From the NCBI RefSeq assembly GCF_002105535.1, contig NZ_CP015848.1:4230985-4294984 (forward strand): 64,000 bases of DNA, given 5' to 3'. The notes beneath the pieces are model-generated. The model searched no databases. It worked only from the letters and a program-made list of their open reading frames with translations, and was not told the DNA's origin. Positions 7,736 to 16,338 of this stretch are shown here, piece after piece. Within the stretch, counting starts at the first letter, position 1. The number at the start of each line of letters is the position of its first letter. Source of the stretch: Magnetospirillum sp. ME-1 (GTDB lineage: Bacteria > Pseudomonadota > Alphaproteobacteria > Rhodospirillales > Magnetospirillaceae). Made by a program: the position numbers and the translations under genes.

Positions 7736-8328
7736 GAGGACCCGCTTCCGAACGCCCTCGCCCTTCTCCGCCTCTCCTCCTCGGACGCCTCTTCCGGCAC
7801 CCGGGCCAGCTCCGCGAAAAGCTTGCGGGTGCATTTGCGTGTTCCCCATTTCAGCGGCAGGCGCGGCGGCTTCAGGGGCGAGACCAGCGCCTCGGCCCAG
7901 CGCTCGAACAGCCGCAGGCAGGCGGCATAGGCCAGGCTCTCCAGCCCTTGCAGATCGCACAGGGCGGGAACGGCGAAGCTTTCCACGTCGCAGATGGTCC
8001 CGGAATCCACCCGCTCCGTCATTTCATGCAAGGTGGCGCCGAACTGGGCCACTCCGTCGTACAGCGCGAAGGCGGCGGGGCACCAGCCGGGATAGTCGGG
8101 CGGGCCGGGATGAAAATTGAAGGCGCCGTATCCCAGGCGCTGCAGAATCCCGGCGGGGACGATCTCGGGGAACACGAAGGTTAGCAGCCGGGCGGTTTCC
8201 AAGGTGTCGGGCAGGTCCCGGACCGCACCGGCGGCCACCACCTGGACGCCCGGCTCGGCGCGGCGCAGCGCCTCGGCCAGCACCGGGCGTTCAGTCTCTC
8301 CCGCCAGAAGAAGGATGGTGTCGAGCAT
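7732..8328 (-). CDS. Formyltransferase-like protein
   Basis: A 198-residue protein resembling the N-terminal catalytic half of methionyl-tRNA formyltransferase and related 10-formyl-THF enzymes. The segment FNFHPGPPDYPGWCPAAFALYDG corresponds to the family's N-x-H catalytic block, and QFGATLHEMTERVDSGTICD corresponds to the loop with the conserved Asp. The C-terminal tRNA-binding OB domain is absent, so it is not the housekeeping Fmt. A small-molecule or sugar formyltransferase, or a degenerate homologue, is likely. I chose the ATG at 8328 (MLDTILLLAG), which starts the Rossmann-like strand; longer in-frame starts to 8412 are possible. It runs divergently from trpG. Confidence 0.7.
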   Translation of the reverse strand: MLDTILLLAGETERPVLAEALRRAEPGVQVVAAGAVRDLPDTLETARLLTFVFPEIVPAGILQRLGYGAFNFHPGPPDYPGWCPAAFALYDGVAQFGATLHEMTERVDSGTICDVESFAVPALCDLQGLESLAYAACLRLFERWAEALVSPLKPPRLPLKWGTRKCTRKLFAELARVPEEASEEERRRRARAFGSGSS

Positions 8329-8400
8329 GGCGTCCCGGCCCTCAGGTTTCGCCGCCATGCTAACCTGCCTGCGGAATCCGTCAAACGGCGTGTGCCAAGC

Positions 8401-8429
8401 TTGACGCGCCAAGGCCGCCTCTGCATTCT
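8401..8429 (+). promoter_or_regulatory. Candidate promoter of the trpG operon
   Basis: TTGACG (8401-8406) lies 17 bases before CATTCT (8424-8429), and trpG begins 33 bases further on. The -10 match is modest. It is the best promoter-like pair in the divergent gap between the formyltransferase-like gene and trpG. No leader peptide or attenuator was recognised. Confidence 0.3.
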
Positions 8430-8462
8430 TCCGCCTTCGGAATTCCTTAAGGCGCGACGCCG

Positions 8463-9053
8463 ATGTTCCTCCTCGTGGATAACTACGACAGCTTCACCTA
8501 CAACCTCTGGCACTATCTCGGCGAGCTGGGGGCCGAGGTGGTGGTGAAGCGCAACGACGCCGTCACCGTCGATCAGGTGCTGGCCATGGGGCCCCAGGGC
8601 ATCGTCATCTCGCCCGGTCCCTGTGATCCCGACAAGGCGGGCATCTGCCTGGAGCTGATCGAGCGCGCCGCCGGCAAGATTCCGCTGTTCGGCGTCTGCC
8701 TCGGGCATCAGGCCATCGGCCAGGCCTTCGGCGGCAAGGTGGTACGCGCGCCCAAGCCCATGCACGGCAAGGTCGACAGCATCGAGCACGACGGTACCGG
8801 CGTGTTCAAGGGCCTGCCCAGCCCCTTCCGCGCCACCCGCTACCACTCGCTGGTGGTCGAGAAGGAAAGCTTCCCCGATTGCCTGCACGCCTCGGCCTGG
8901 ACCGCCGATGGGCTGGTGATGGGCCTCGTCCACAAGCAGCTGCCCATCTGGGGCGTCCAGTTCCATCCCGAAAGCATCGAGACCGAGCACGGCCACGCCA
9001 TGCTGCGCAACTTCATCGACTTCACCAAGACCCGCACCGGACAGGCCGCCTGA
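8463..9053 (+). CDS. trpG: Anthranilate synthase component II (glutamine amidotransferase)
   Basis: A 196-residue class I glutamine amidotransferase that supplies ammonia to TrpE for anthranilate synthesis. The N terminus [15 protein letters not shown] is diagnostic of TrpG/PabA. The nucleophile is C79 in [15 protein letters not shown], with the oxyanion strand [12 protein letters not shown] and the catalytic His/Glu in [13 protein letters not shown]. The trpE partner is not adjacent; the upstream gene is on the other strand. The stop overlaps the trpD start (TGATG), so trpG heads a coupled trpGDC run. PabA-like use for folate cannot be excluded, but the trpD/trpC context favours tryptophan. 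Confidence 0.96.
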   Translation: MFLLVDNYDSFTYNLWHYLGELGAEVVVKRNDAVTVDQVLAMGPQGIVISPGPCDPDKAGICLELIERAAGKIPLFGVCLGHQAIGQAFGGKVVRAPKPMHGKVDSIEHDGTGVFKGLPSPFRATRYHSLVVEKESFPDCLHASAWTADGLVMGLVHKQLPIWGVQFHPESIETEHGHAMLRNFIDFTKTRTGQAA

Positions 9054-10084
9054 TGAACACCACCCTCGCCCTGATGAAGGAAATCCTGGGCCGCGTCGCC
9101 GCCGGCGCCACCCTGTCCGAGGCCCAGGCCGAGGAAGTGTTCGAGATCATCATGTCGGGCGATGCCACACCGGCCCAGATCGGCGGATTGCTGATGGGGC
9201 TTCGGGTCCGGGGCGAGACGGTGGAGGAAATCACCGGCGCGGCACGCATCATGCGGGCCAAGGCGCTGAAGATCGAGGCGCCCTCCGGCGCCGTGGACAT
9301 CGTCGGCACCGGCGGCGACGAAGCCGGAACCTACAACATCTCCACCGCCGCCTCCTTCGTGGTGGCCGCCTGCGGCGTGCCGGTGGCCAAGCACGGCAAC
9401 CGGGCGGTGTCGTCCAAGTCGGGCGCCTCCGACGTTCTGACCGCCTTAGGCGTCAATATCGACGCCGATTTCGCCCTGGTGCGCGAAACCCTGTGGAACA
9501 ACAAGGTGGGCTTCCTGATGGCGCCGCGCCACCACAACGCCATGCGCCACGTGGCCGGCCCGCGCGGCGAGCTGGGGACGCGCACCATCTTCAACCTGCT
9601 GGGACCGCTGGCCAATCCGGCCGGGGCCACCCGCCAGGTGGTGGGCGTGTTCGCCGAACGCTGGGTCGAGCCGCTGGCCCGCGTGCTGGGCCGCCTGGGG
9701 GCCGAGCACGCCTGGGTGGTCCACGGCTCCGACGGGCTGGACGAGCTGACCACCACCGGCCCCACCAAGGTGGCCGAGTACAAGGGCGGCGACGTCCGCC
9801 TGTTCACCGTCAAGCCGGAGGATGCGGGCCTCAAGCGCGCCGCGCCCGCCGATTTGAAGGGCGGCGACGCAGCCGCCAATGCCGCCGCGCTCAAGCGCCT
9901 GCTCAAGGGGGAGCAGGGCGCCTACCGCGATATCGTCGTCCTGAACTCGGCCGCCGCCCTGATGGTGGCCGGCAAGGTCGATTCCTTGAGCGACGGCGCC
10001 CGCGCCGCGGAACAGGCCATCGATCGGGGCGAGGCCGAAGCCGTGCTGGAGCGCATGATCGCCATCACCAACCGGACTCCCTGA
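9053..10084 (+). CDS. trpD: Anthranilate phosphoribosyltransferase
   Basis: A 343-residue enzyme joining anthranilate to PRPP in the second step of tryptophan synthesis. The PRPP-binding loop GTGGDEAGTYNISTAASF (about 84-101) and the KHGNRAVSSKSGASD block (about 113-127) are intact, and the anthranilate-tunnel motif MRHVAGPRGELGTRT is present. Length is standard. The start overlaps the trpG stop by one base. It forms part of the trpG-trpD-trpC-moaC-moeA series in which each start touches or nearly touches the previous stop. Confidence 0.97.
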   Translation: MNTTLALMKEILGRVAAGATLSEAQAEEVFEIIMSGDATPAQIGGLLMGLRVRGETVEEITGAARIMRAKALKIEAPSGAVDIVGTGGDEAGTYNISTAASFVVAACGVPVAKHGNRAVSSKSGASDVLTALGVNIDADFALVRETLWNNKVGFLMAPRHHNAMRHVAGPRGELGTRTIFNLLGPLANPAGATRQVVGVFAERWVEPLARVLGRLGAEHAWVVHGSDGLDELTTTGPTKVAEYKGGDVRLFTVKPEDAGLKRAAPADLKGGDAAANAAALKRLLKGEQGAYRDIVVLNSAAALMVAGKVDSLSDGARAAEQAIDRGEAEAVLERMIAITNRTP

Positions 10085-10088
10085 CATC

Positions 10089-10901
10089 ATGAACGCCACC
10101 CCGACCATCCTCGACCGCATCTGCGACGAAAAGCGCCGCCAGGTCGCCGAGCAGAAAAGCCGCCGCCCCATTCAGGAACTGCTGAAGCGCGCCCAGGACC
10201 AGGCGCCGCCGCGCGGTTTCGCCGCCTCGCTGGACCGTAAGGTCAAGGAGATGGGCTGGGGCATCATTTCCGAGATCAAGAAGGCCTCGCCCTCGGCCGG
10301 GGTGATCCGCCCCGACTTCAAGCCGGAACTGCTGGCCAGGGCCTATCAGCGCGGCGGCGCCGCCTGTCTTTCGGTGCTGACCGACCAGAAGTTCTTCCAG
10401 GGATCCGACGCCGATTTGGGCGCGGCACGCTCGGCCTGCGAGATTCCGGTGCTGCGCAAGGACTTCATGGTCGATCCCTACCAGATCGTCGAGGCCCGCG
10501 CCCTGGGCGCCGATTGCATCTTGCTGATCGTCGCCTCGCTGACCGATGCCGAGCTTTCCCAGATGGAGGACATCGCTCTCGGCTACGGCATGGACGTGCT
10601 GATCGAGGTTCACAACGAGGCGGAGCTGGAGCGCGCGCTGAAGCTGAAATCGCCGCTGATCGGCATCAACAACCGCGACCTCAAGATCATGAAGACCGAC
10701 CTCGCCACCACCGAGCGTCTGGTCCCCCTGATCCCCGAAGGCAAGATCGTCGTCTCGGAAAGCGGGCTGGACGGTCCGGGCGACCTCAAGCGCATGGCCG
10801 CCGTGGGCGTCAAGCGCTTCCTGATCGGCGAGGCCCTGATGCGCCGCCCCGACGTGGAGCAGGCCCTGAAAGTGCTGCTGGCCGGCGCGGGTACTGCCTG
10901 A
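10089..10901 (+). CDS. trpC: Indole-3-glycerol phosphate synthase
   Basis: A 270-residue TIM-barrel enzyme that closes the ring of CdRP to give indole-3-glycerol phosphate. The family N terminus ([16 protein letters not shown]), the [13 protein letters not shown] catalytic loop with its Lys, [12 protein letters not shown], and the C-terminal phosphate-binding segments ([15 protein letters not shown]) are present. It is monofunctional, without a fused TrpF. It starts four bases after the trpD stop, and its stop overlaps the moaC start (TGATG at 10899-10903). Confidence 0.97.
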   Translation: MNATPTILDRICDEKRRQVAEQKSRRPIQELLKRAQDQAPPRGFAASLDRKVKEMGWGIISEIKKASPSAGVIRPDFKPELLARAYQRGGAACLSVLTDQKFFQGSDADLGAARSACEIPVLRKDFMVDPYQIVEARALGADCILLIVASLTDAELSQMEDIALGYGMDVLIEVHNEAELERALKLKSPLIGINNRDLKIMKTDLATTERLVPLIPEGKIVVSESGLDGPGDLKRMAAVGVKRFLIGEALMRRPDVEQALKVLLAGAGTA

Positions 10902-11386
10902 TGACCGGGGACGGGCTCACCCACTTCGATTCCGACGGCAACGCCGTCATGGTCGACGTGTCGGCCAAGTGGCAAACCGCCCGCAAGGCGGTGGCCCGCG
11001 GCCGGGTGGTGATGAAGCCCGAGACCCTGGCCCTGATCGCGGCGCGCGGCATGAAGAAGGGCGACGTGCTCTCCGTCGCCCAGCTGGCCGGCATCATGGG
11101 GGCCAAGCGCACCCCCGACCTGATCCCCCTGTGCCATCCCCTGGCCCTGTCCTCGGTGGCGGTCGAGCTCAGCCTTGATCCGGAAGGCCCGGCCGTCCAT
11201 ATCGAAGCCACCTGCAAGCTGACCGGCCAGACCGGAGTCGAGATGGAGGCGCTGACCGCCGTCTCGGTGGCGGCGCTCACCGTCTACGACATGTGCAAGG
11301 CGGTGGACAAGTCCATGCGCATCGACAACATCCGTCTGATCCACAAATCGGGCGGCAAGTCCGGCATCTACGAGGCCAAGGAATGA
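10901..11386 (+). CDS. moaC: Cyclic pyranopterin monophosphate synthase
   Basis: A 161-residue MoaC that converts 3',8-cyclo-GTP to cyclic pyranopterin monophosphate, the first stable intermediate of molybdenum cofactor. Family blocks are clear: [18 protein letters not shown], the [13 protein letters not shown] metal/substrate loop, [27 protein letters not shown] and the C-terminal KSGGKSG. It overlaps trpC upstream and moeA downstream (ATGA). Coupling of trp and moa genes is common in Rhodospirillales. The cofactor would feed HcrA encoded about 50 kb away and the orphan hydroxylase subunits near 28 kb. Confidence 0.97.
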   Translation: MTGDGLTHFDSDGNAVMVDVSAKWQTARKAVARGRVVMKPETLALIAARGMKKGDVLSVAQLAGIMGAKRTPDLIPLCHPLALSSVAVELSLDPEGPAVHIEATCKLTGQTGVEMEALTAVSVAALTVYDMCKAVDKSMRIDNIRLIHKSGGKSGIYEAKE

Positions 11387-12585
11387 TCTCCGTCGAGGTG
11401 GCGCGCGAAAACCTGCTGGCCGGCATCAGGCCGGTGGGCACCGAGGTGGTCTCCCTGGCCCAGGCCACCGGGCGCATCCTGGCCGAGGATCTGGCGGCGC
11501 GCGTCTCGCATCCGCCGGTGGCGGTGTCGGCCATGGACGGCTATGCCGTCCGCGCCGCCGACATCGCCCAGGTCCCCCGGACCCTCGACGTCATCGGCCT
11601 GTCGGCCGCCGGTTCCGCCTTCGCCGGAACGGTGGGCGCCGGGCAGTGCATCCGCATCTTCACCGGCGCGCCGCTGCCCCAGGGCGCCGACGCGGTGATC
11701 ATGCAGGAGAACACCCGCAAGGACGCAAACCGGGTGGAGATTCTCACCTCCGCCCCCGCCGGCCGCCACATCCGCCCGGCCGGGCTGGATTTCAAGACCG
11801 GCGACGTGCTGATCCCGGCCGGGACCATCATGGGCGGGCGCACCATCGGCCTGGCGGCGGCCATGAACGTTCCCAACCTGCTGGTGCGCAGGAAGCCGCG
11901 CATCGCCATCCTGTCCACCGGCGACGAGATCGTCCTGCCCGGGGACCAGCCGAGACCGGCCCAGATCGTCGGCTCCAACGGCCCCGGCCTCGCCGCCATG
12001 GTCACTGCGCTGGGGGCCGATTCCATCCATCTCGGCATCGCCAGGGATACCCGCGAATCGCTGGATTCCATGATCAGGGCGGCGGCCGGCGCCGACATGC
12101 TGGTCACCACCGGCGGCGCCTCGGTGGGCGATTACGATCTGGTGCAGGACGCGCTCAAGGACGCCGGCATGAATCTCGGCTTCTACAAGGTGGCCATGCG
12201 GCCGGGCAAGCCGCTGATGTTCGGCGACATGAAGGGCGTTCCCGTGCTCGGCCTGCCCGGCAATCCGGTGTCGGCCATGGTCTGCGCCATCATCTTCCTG
12301 GAGCCCGCCATCCGGGCACTCACCGGGCGCTCCACCGTCACCCAGGCCATCAACGCCATCCTGGGCCGCGACCTTCCCCCCAACGACGAGCGCATGGAGT
12401 TCATGCGCGCCAGCCTGGAACGCACCGATAACGGCCTGGTGGTGGCCCTGCCCTTCGAGCAGCAGGACAGCGCCGTGATGTCGGGACTGGCGCGGGCCAC
12501 CTGCCTCTTGGTGCGCCCTCCCCATGCCCCCACCGCCCAGGTGGGCGACATGGTCCAGGTCATCCCCCTGCCCCCCACCCTGTAG
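11383..12585 (+). CDS. moeA: Molybdopterin molybdotransferase
   Basis: A 400-residue MoeA that inserts molybdate into adenylated molybdopterin. Domain order is standard: the N-terminal MoeA domain with [17 protein letters not shown], the MPT-binding domain with [29 protein letters not shown] and [10 protein letters not shown], the [16 protein letters not shown] block, then the C-terminal beta domain. The ATG overlaps the moaC stop (ATGA). It ends the coupled series; a 133-bp gap with the SOS box separates it from lexA. Confidence 0.97.
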   Translation: MISVEVARENLLAGIRPVGTEVVSLAQATGRILAEDLAARVSHPPVAVSAMDGYAVRAADIAQVPRTLDVIGLSAAGSAFAGTVGAGQCIRIFTGAPLPQGADAVIMQENTRKDANRVEILTSAPAGRHIRPAGLDFKTGDVLIPAGTIMGGRTIGLAAAMNVPNLLVRRKPRIAILSTGDEIVLPGDQPRPAQIVGSNGPGLAAMVTALGADSIHLGIARDTRESLDSMIRAAAGADMLVTTGGASVGDYDLVQDALKDAGMNLGFYKVAMRPGKPLMFGDMKGVPVLGLPGNPVSAMVCAIIFLEPAIRALTGRSTVTQAINAILGRDLPPNDERMEFMRASLERTDNGLVVALPFEQQDSAVMSGLARATCLLVRPPHAPTAQVGDMVQVIPLPPTL

Positions 12586-12643
12586 GGGACGAGACGGAAA
12601 CAAAACGGAATCATCCGTACAGATTCCCCTTGACCGGCCACAG

Positions 12644-12658
12644 GAACGCGAATAGAAC
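12644..12658. promoter_or_regulatory. LexA (SOS) box upstream of lexA
   Basis: GAAC at 12644-12647 and GAAC at 12655-12658 with exactly seven bases between; on the other strand this reads GTTC-N7-GTTC, the alphaproteobacterial LexA operator. It lies about 60 bases before the lexA ATG. Additional GTTC/GAAC words at 12674, 12681 and 12688 are not spaced correctly but cluster in the same region. Autoregulation of lexA is expected. Confidence 0.85.
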
Positions 12659-12718
12659 AAAACCAGATGGTTTGTTCTTTGTTCCCTGAACAGACTCATA
12701 TTGGGGGAGGTTTTCGCG

Positions 12719-13426
12719 ATGCTGACGCGCAAGCAATACGAATTGTTGATGTTCATCGACGAACGGCTTCGCGCCACCGGCATTTCCCCCTCGTTCGACG
12801 AGATGAAGGACGCCCTGGACCTGAAGTCCAAGTCGGGCATCCACCGCCTGATCACCGGGCTGGAGGAACGGGGTTTCATCCGCCGCCTCGCCCACCGGGC
12901 CCGCGCCCTGGAAGTGGTCCGCCTGCCGGAGAACCGGGCCGACACCGCCCTGCCGCCGCAAACCAAGGCCTTCGCCCCCAACGTCATCAAGGGCGGCTTC
13001 GCCGGGCAGCAGCTGGCCGGCGCGCCGGTGGCCGGGCCGTCCGATTCCGTCAACCTGCCTCTTTACGGCAAGATCGCCGCCGGCACGCCCATCGAGGCGC
13101 TGCGCGACCATTCCAACAGCATCGACATCCCCGCCTCCATGCTGGGCAGCGGCAATCACTACGCGCTGACCGTGGACGGCGATTCCATGATCGAGGCCGG
13201 CATCAACGACGGCGACACCGTGGTGATCCGCTCGTGCGACAGCGCCGAGACCGGAACCATCGTCGTCGCCCTGGTGGACGACACCGAGGTGACCTTGAAA
13301 CGCCTGCGCCGTAAGGGCAATTCCGTGGCGCTGGAACCCGCCAACCAGGCCTACGAGACCCGCATCCTTCCCCCCGACCGGGTGAAGGTCCAGGGCCGTC
13401 TGGTCGGCCTGCTCCGGAGGTACTGA
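12719..13426 (+). CDS. lexA: LexA repressor
   Basis: A 235-residue SOS repressor. The N-terminal winged helix ([17 protein letters not shown], then the recognition helix around [18 protein letters not shown]) is followed by a linker of about 30 residues longer than in E. coli and the S24 self-cleavage domain. The cleavage site is A121-G122, the nucleophile S156 ([10 protein letters not shown]) and the general base K194 (EVTLKRL). The ATG at 12719 follows a strong GGGGGAGG (12703-12710); an upstream TTG at 12701 overlaps that ribosome-binding site and is not used. The operator lies upstream. Alphaproteobacterial LexA is often followed by comEC, but here only a small gene follows. Confidence 0.97.
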   Translation: MLTRKQYELLMFIDERLRATGISPSFDEMKDALDLKSKSGIHRLITGLEERGFIRRLAHRARALEVVRLPENRADTALPPQTKAFAPNVIKGGFAGQQLAGAPVAGPSDSVNLPLYGKIAAGTPIEALRDHSNSIDIPASMLGSGNHYALTVDGDSMIEAGINDGDTVVIRSCDSAETGTIVVALVDDTEVTLKRLRRKGNSVALEPANQAYETRILPPDRVKVQGRLVGLLRRY

Positions 13427-13428
13427 CA

Positions 13429-13632
13429 ATGGGAAGCTTCCGCCCGCTCCGCTTCGGCTTCACCGCCGACGGCCACCCCGCCGACGAGACCTGCGCCGAG
13501 ATGCGCGTCACCTATCTGGGCCGCGTCTCGCGCCGCCAGGCCGAGGCCGACGCCCGGCGCCGTTTCGAGGAATGGTCGCGGCTGGGCACCCTGTCGCGCC
13601 TGCGCGGCGCCGATCAGGTGGTGCTGGGATAA
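13429..13632 (+). CDS. Small basic hypothetical protein, 67 aa
   Basis: It starts two bases after the lexA stop, so it would be read from the lexA transcript and share SOS control. The sequence has a short beta-like N terminus and a long, strongly charged helix (RVSRRQAEADARRRFEEWSRLG). No family is recognised and no membrane segment is seen. Position and base composition make it a plausible gene, but its small size leaves doubt. Confidence 0.5.
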   Translation: MGSFRPLRFGFTADGHPADETCAEMRVTYLGRVSRRQAEADARRRFEEWSRLGTLSRLRGADQVVLG

Positions 13633-13633
13633 C

Positions 13634-13745
13634 GCAGGGCTCTGCCCTGCACCCGCCAGGGACCTGGGTCCCTGGACCCTATTGTCGGGAATCCAAGGGG
13701 ATCAAAGGGCCGAGGCCCTTTGCGGGCGTGGGCAGAGCCCACAAA
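13634..13745. repeat. Intergenic cluster of palindromes (repeat element)
   Basis: Three hairpins follow one another: GCAGGGC/GCCCTGC (13634-13650, TCT loop), CCAGGGAC/GTCCCTGG (13656-13675, CTGG loop) and AAAGGGC/GCCCTTT around 13706-13723. The wording (AGGGCTCTGCCCT, then CAGGGACCTGGGTCCCTG) is that of the dispersed intergenic palindromes common in Rhodospirillales genomes. No protein gene is supported here. Role as an mRNA 3' stabiliser or transcription end is inferred. Confidence 0.6.
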
Positions 13746-13770
13746 GTTTCAACCTCCCCCCATCAAAGCA

Positions 13771-13802
13771 AAGCCCCCCGGACCGCATGATCCGGGGGGC
13801 TT
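13771..13802. terminator. Bidirectional intrinsic terminator
   Basis: A perfect 12-bp stem AAGCCCCCCGGA/TCCGGGGGGCTT with an 8-base loop lies just downstream of the minus-strand AsmA-like gene and after the lexA-side repeats. Short T-rich stretches flank it on both strands. Confidence 0.75.
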
Positions 13803-13816
13803 CGTTCTGGCGGGGA

Positions 13817-14572
13817 TTACTTACCGATCAGGCCCTTGATGGCGCCGCCGGCATCGCCGGGCACCAGGGCCTTGGCCTTGTCGCCCACGCCGCCCAGCAG
13901 GTTGCCGAAGCTGGTGGCCGATTTCAGGGCGCCGCTGACCAGGGAATCCATCACCTTCTGCGCCACCTGGGCCGAGGAAGCGCCGCCGCCGTCCTTGCCG
14001 ATATTGGTCAGCACGATGTCGGTCAGCTTGGCGGTACCCTCGGCGCCGGGAATGCCACCCGCCGCCAGCTTGACCTGACCGCCGGTGATGGCGAGGCGTT
14101 CGATGACCAGCTTCTTCTCCTCGTCCTTTCCGGCGGGCTTGGCCGGCTCTGCCTTGGCGCCCGCGCCCTGCTTGGCGGAGAACGCCTTCACGTTCTTCTG
14201 GATGGCGTCGATATTGCTGCCGCCCGCCGCCATCTCATAGGCCACGAAGGGCGAGGCCACGGTGATGTCCTTGACCACGATGGGGTTCTTGTTGAGCGAG
14301 CCGGTATCGAGCGCCAGCGCGATCTCGCCCAGCCTGATGGCCGGGTCCGACGAGAAGCCGGGCGGATTGGCCACGCTGAGGCCCGAAATGGAGCCCTTGC
14401 CCTCGGAGAGCGAAATCTTGACCGTGCCCACCGACACCTTCACGCCGGTCACCTGGGAGCCCACGTCCTCGATCACCTTCTTGACGATGGTGTCCAGCGA
14501 CGACAGCAGGAACACCGCCGCCCCGATGACGACCGTCACCAGGACACCGGCCCCGATCAGAATTTTACGCAT
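13817..14572 (-). CDS. AsmA-like membrane-anchored periplasmic protein
   Basis: A 251-residue protein with one N-terminal membrane anchor (about 3-25, ILIGAGVLVTVVIGAAVFLL) and a periplasmic part. That part is beta-rich and resembles the N terminus of AsmA/DUF748-type lipid-transfer-like proteins: GVKVSVGTVKISLSEGKGSISGLSVANPPGF, followed by a strand pattern ending IVVKDITVASP. An Ala/Lys/Pro linker (about 125-150) and a glycine/alanine-rich C terminus (GNLLGGVGDKAKALVPG) follow. Family members bridge the inner and outer membranes or shape outer-membrane composition, but this one is short. It stands alone with a terminator behind it. Confidence 0.6.
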   Translation of the reverse strand: MRKILIGAGVLVTVVIGAAVFLLSSLDTIVKKVIEDVGSQVTGVKVSVGTVKISLSEGKGSISGLSVANPPGFSSDPAIRLGEIALALDTGSLNKNPIVVKDITVASPFVAYEMAAGGSNIDAIQKNVKAFSAKQGAGAKAEPAKPAGKDEEKKLVIERLAITGGQVKLAAGGIPGAEGTAKLTDIVLTNIGKDGGGASSAQVAQKVMDSLVSGALKSATSFGNLLGGVGDKAKALVPGDAGGAIKGLIGK

Positions 14573-14664
14573 GGATTGCCCCCGACCTGTGATTGAACAG
14601 CGGTCAGTGTGGGCCTGGGCGAAGGGATTGTCGAGGGAGCGCGTTGCCTAATTCGAAGGGATGC

Positions 14665-14686
14665 GCGAAGGGACAAGTCCCTTCGC
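14665..14686 (-). terminator. Terminator-like hairpin downstream of the benzoate-CoA ligase
   Basis: GCGAAGGGA (14665-14673), loop CAAG, TCCCTTCGC (14678-14686), 19 bases beyond the ligase stop on the minus strand. The following bases are only moderately T-rich, so termination strength is uncertain. Confidence 0.5.
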
Positions 14687-14704
14687 ACACCTCTCCTTTC
14701 CGTC

Positions 14705-16291
14705 CTACATCTGCGCCAGCGTGCCGCGCAGCTTGAAGCGCTGGATCTTGCCGGTGGCGGTCTTGGGCAGCGCCTCGACGAATTCGATCCAGCGGGGGTA
14801 CTTGTAGGGCGCCAGCTTGGATTTGACATAGGCCTGGAGCTCCTCCTTGAGGACCTCCGAGCCGGTCTCGCCGGGGGCTAGCACCACGAAGGCCTTGGGC
14901 TTGACCAGGCCTTCCGGGTCGGCCTCGCCCACCACGGCGGCTTCCAGCACGCGTTCGTGGGAGATGAGGGCGGCTTCCACCTCGAAGGGCGACACCCAGA
15001 TGCCGCCGACCTTCAGCATGTCGTCGCCGCGCCCGGCGTAGCGGTAATAGCCGTCGTCGTCGACATAGTACTTGTCGCCGGTATGGGTCCACTCGCCGCG
15101 GAAGGTCTTCAGCGACTTCTCGCGCTGGTTCCAGTAGGCGGTGGCCGAGCTGGGGCCGCGCACGATCAGCTCGCCCATTTCGCCCTGGGGCACCTCGTGC
15201 CCGTCGTCGCCGACGATCTTGAGGTCATAGCCCGGCACCGGCTTGCCCGAGGTGCCGTAGCGGACCTCGCCATGACGGTTGGACAGGAAGATGTGGAGCA
15301 TCTCGGTGGAGCCCAGGCCGTCCAGGATGGCGGCGCCGAAGCGCTCCTCCCAGCGGCGGCCCACATCCTCGGGCAGGGCCTCTCCGGCCGAGACGCAGGC
15401 GCGCAGCCGGGGCGAGCCGGTCTCGCGCCTGTACTGCGGGTCGGCCAGGATGGTGCCGTAGAGGGTCGGCACGCCGTAGAAGATGGTCGGCTGGTGGTCC
15501 TTGAGGATGCCCATCACCGCTTCCGGGGTGGGACGGTCCTTGAGCAGCACCGAGGTGGCGCCCACGTGCAGCGAGAAGGTCATGCCGTTGCCCAGGCCAT
15601 AGGCGAAGAACAGCTTGGCCGCCGAATAGGTGACGTCGGCCTCGGTGATGCCCAGCACCTGCTGGCCGTAATGCACGGCGGTGGCCGGCAGGTCGCGCTG
15701 CAGGTGGACGGCGCCCTTGGGCGCGCCGGTGGAGCCCGAGGAATAGAGCCAGAAGGCCACGTCGTCGCGGGTGGTCTCGGCGGTCTTCAGCTTGGGCTCG
15801 GCCTTGGCCAGCAGGTCGGAGAGCAGCTTGTGGCCGTGGGCGTTCCTGCCCGAGATCACCACGTGTTCCAGCAGGGGCAAATCGGGCAGGATGGGCTCGA
15901 CCTTGTCGAACAGCTCCTCGCTGATCACCAGCACGCGGGCGCGCGAGTCGGACAGCATGTAGCCGTAATCGCCGGTGGTCAGCAGGGTGTTGAGGGGAAT
16001 GGGCACGATGCCGGCCTTGATGGCGCCCCAGAACACCGCCGGGAAATCGACGGTGTCGAGCATGATCATGGCGATGCGGTTCTCCATGTGGAGCCCCAGG
16101 TCCTTCAGCGCATTGCCCGCCCGGTTGACCTTTTCCGCCAGCTGGCCGTAGGTGTGGCTGCCGTCGACGTCGATGAAGGCCACCTTGTCGGCCCGGCCTT
16201 CCCGAAGGTGGCGGTCGATGAACCAGGTGGCGGCGTTGTAGTCGCGCGGGATGTCGAGCGCATGCTCGGACGAGGCGATGGGGGACGTCAT
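14705..16291 (-). CDS. bclA: Benzoate-CoA ligase (or 4-hydroxybenzoate-CoA ligase)
   Basis: A 528-residue adenylate-forming aryl-CoA ligase that activates an aromatic acid to its CoA thioester with ATP. The A3 motif is YSSGSTGAPKGAVH (about 186-199), the AMP-binding region includes GLGSTEMLHIF, the hinge contains GEWTHTGDKYY and GRGDDMLKVGGIWVSP, and the C-terminal catalytic Lys lies in LPKTATGKIQRFKLR. Length and the N-terminal DIPRDYNAATWFIDRHL block fit benzoate-CoA ligases of anaerobic aromatic degraders. 4-Hydroxybenzoate ligases are close relatives, and the presence of hcr genes in the window makes that substrate credible. An AAGGAGGAAGGAG ribosome-binding stretch precedes the ATG. It follows livF by 47 bases, so the transporter and ligase form one operon. 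Confidence 0.9.
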   Translation of the reverse strand: MTSPIASSEHALDIPRDYNAATWFIDRHLREGRADKVAFIDVDGSHTYGQLAEKVNRAGNALKDLGLHMENRIAMIMLDTVDFPAVFWGAIKAGIVPIPLNTLLTTGDYGYMLSDSRARVLVISEELFDKVEPILPDLPLLEHVVISGRNAHGHKLLSDLLAKAEPKLKTAETTRDDVAFWLYSSGSTGAPKGAVHLQRDLPATAVHYGQQVLGITEADVTYSAAKLFFAYGLGNGMTFSLHVGATSVLLKDRPTPEAVMGILKDHQPTIFYGVPTLYGTILADPQYRRETGSPRLRACVSAGEALPEDVGRRWEERFGAAILDGLGSTEMLHIFLSNRHGEVRYGTSGKPVPGYDLKIVGDDGHEVPQGEMGELIVRGPSSATAYWNQREKSLKTFRGEWTHTGDKYYVDDDGYYRYAGRGDDMLKVGGIWVSPFEVEAALISHERVLEAAVVGEADPEGLVKPKAFVVLAPGETGSEVLKEELQAYVKSKLAPYKYPRWIEFVEALPKTATGKIQRFKLRGTLAQM

Positions 16292-16338
16292 GGGATGTTC
16301 TCCTTCCTCCTTAAGCGGGTTGGCGACTGCTTTGCCGG

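Noticed and set aside
11368-13053. A 561-codon frame antisense to moeA and lexA
   Set aside because: It covers known genes and the LexA box; no domain is recognisable.
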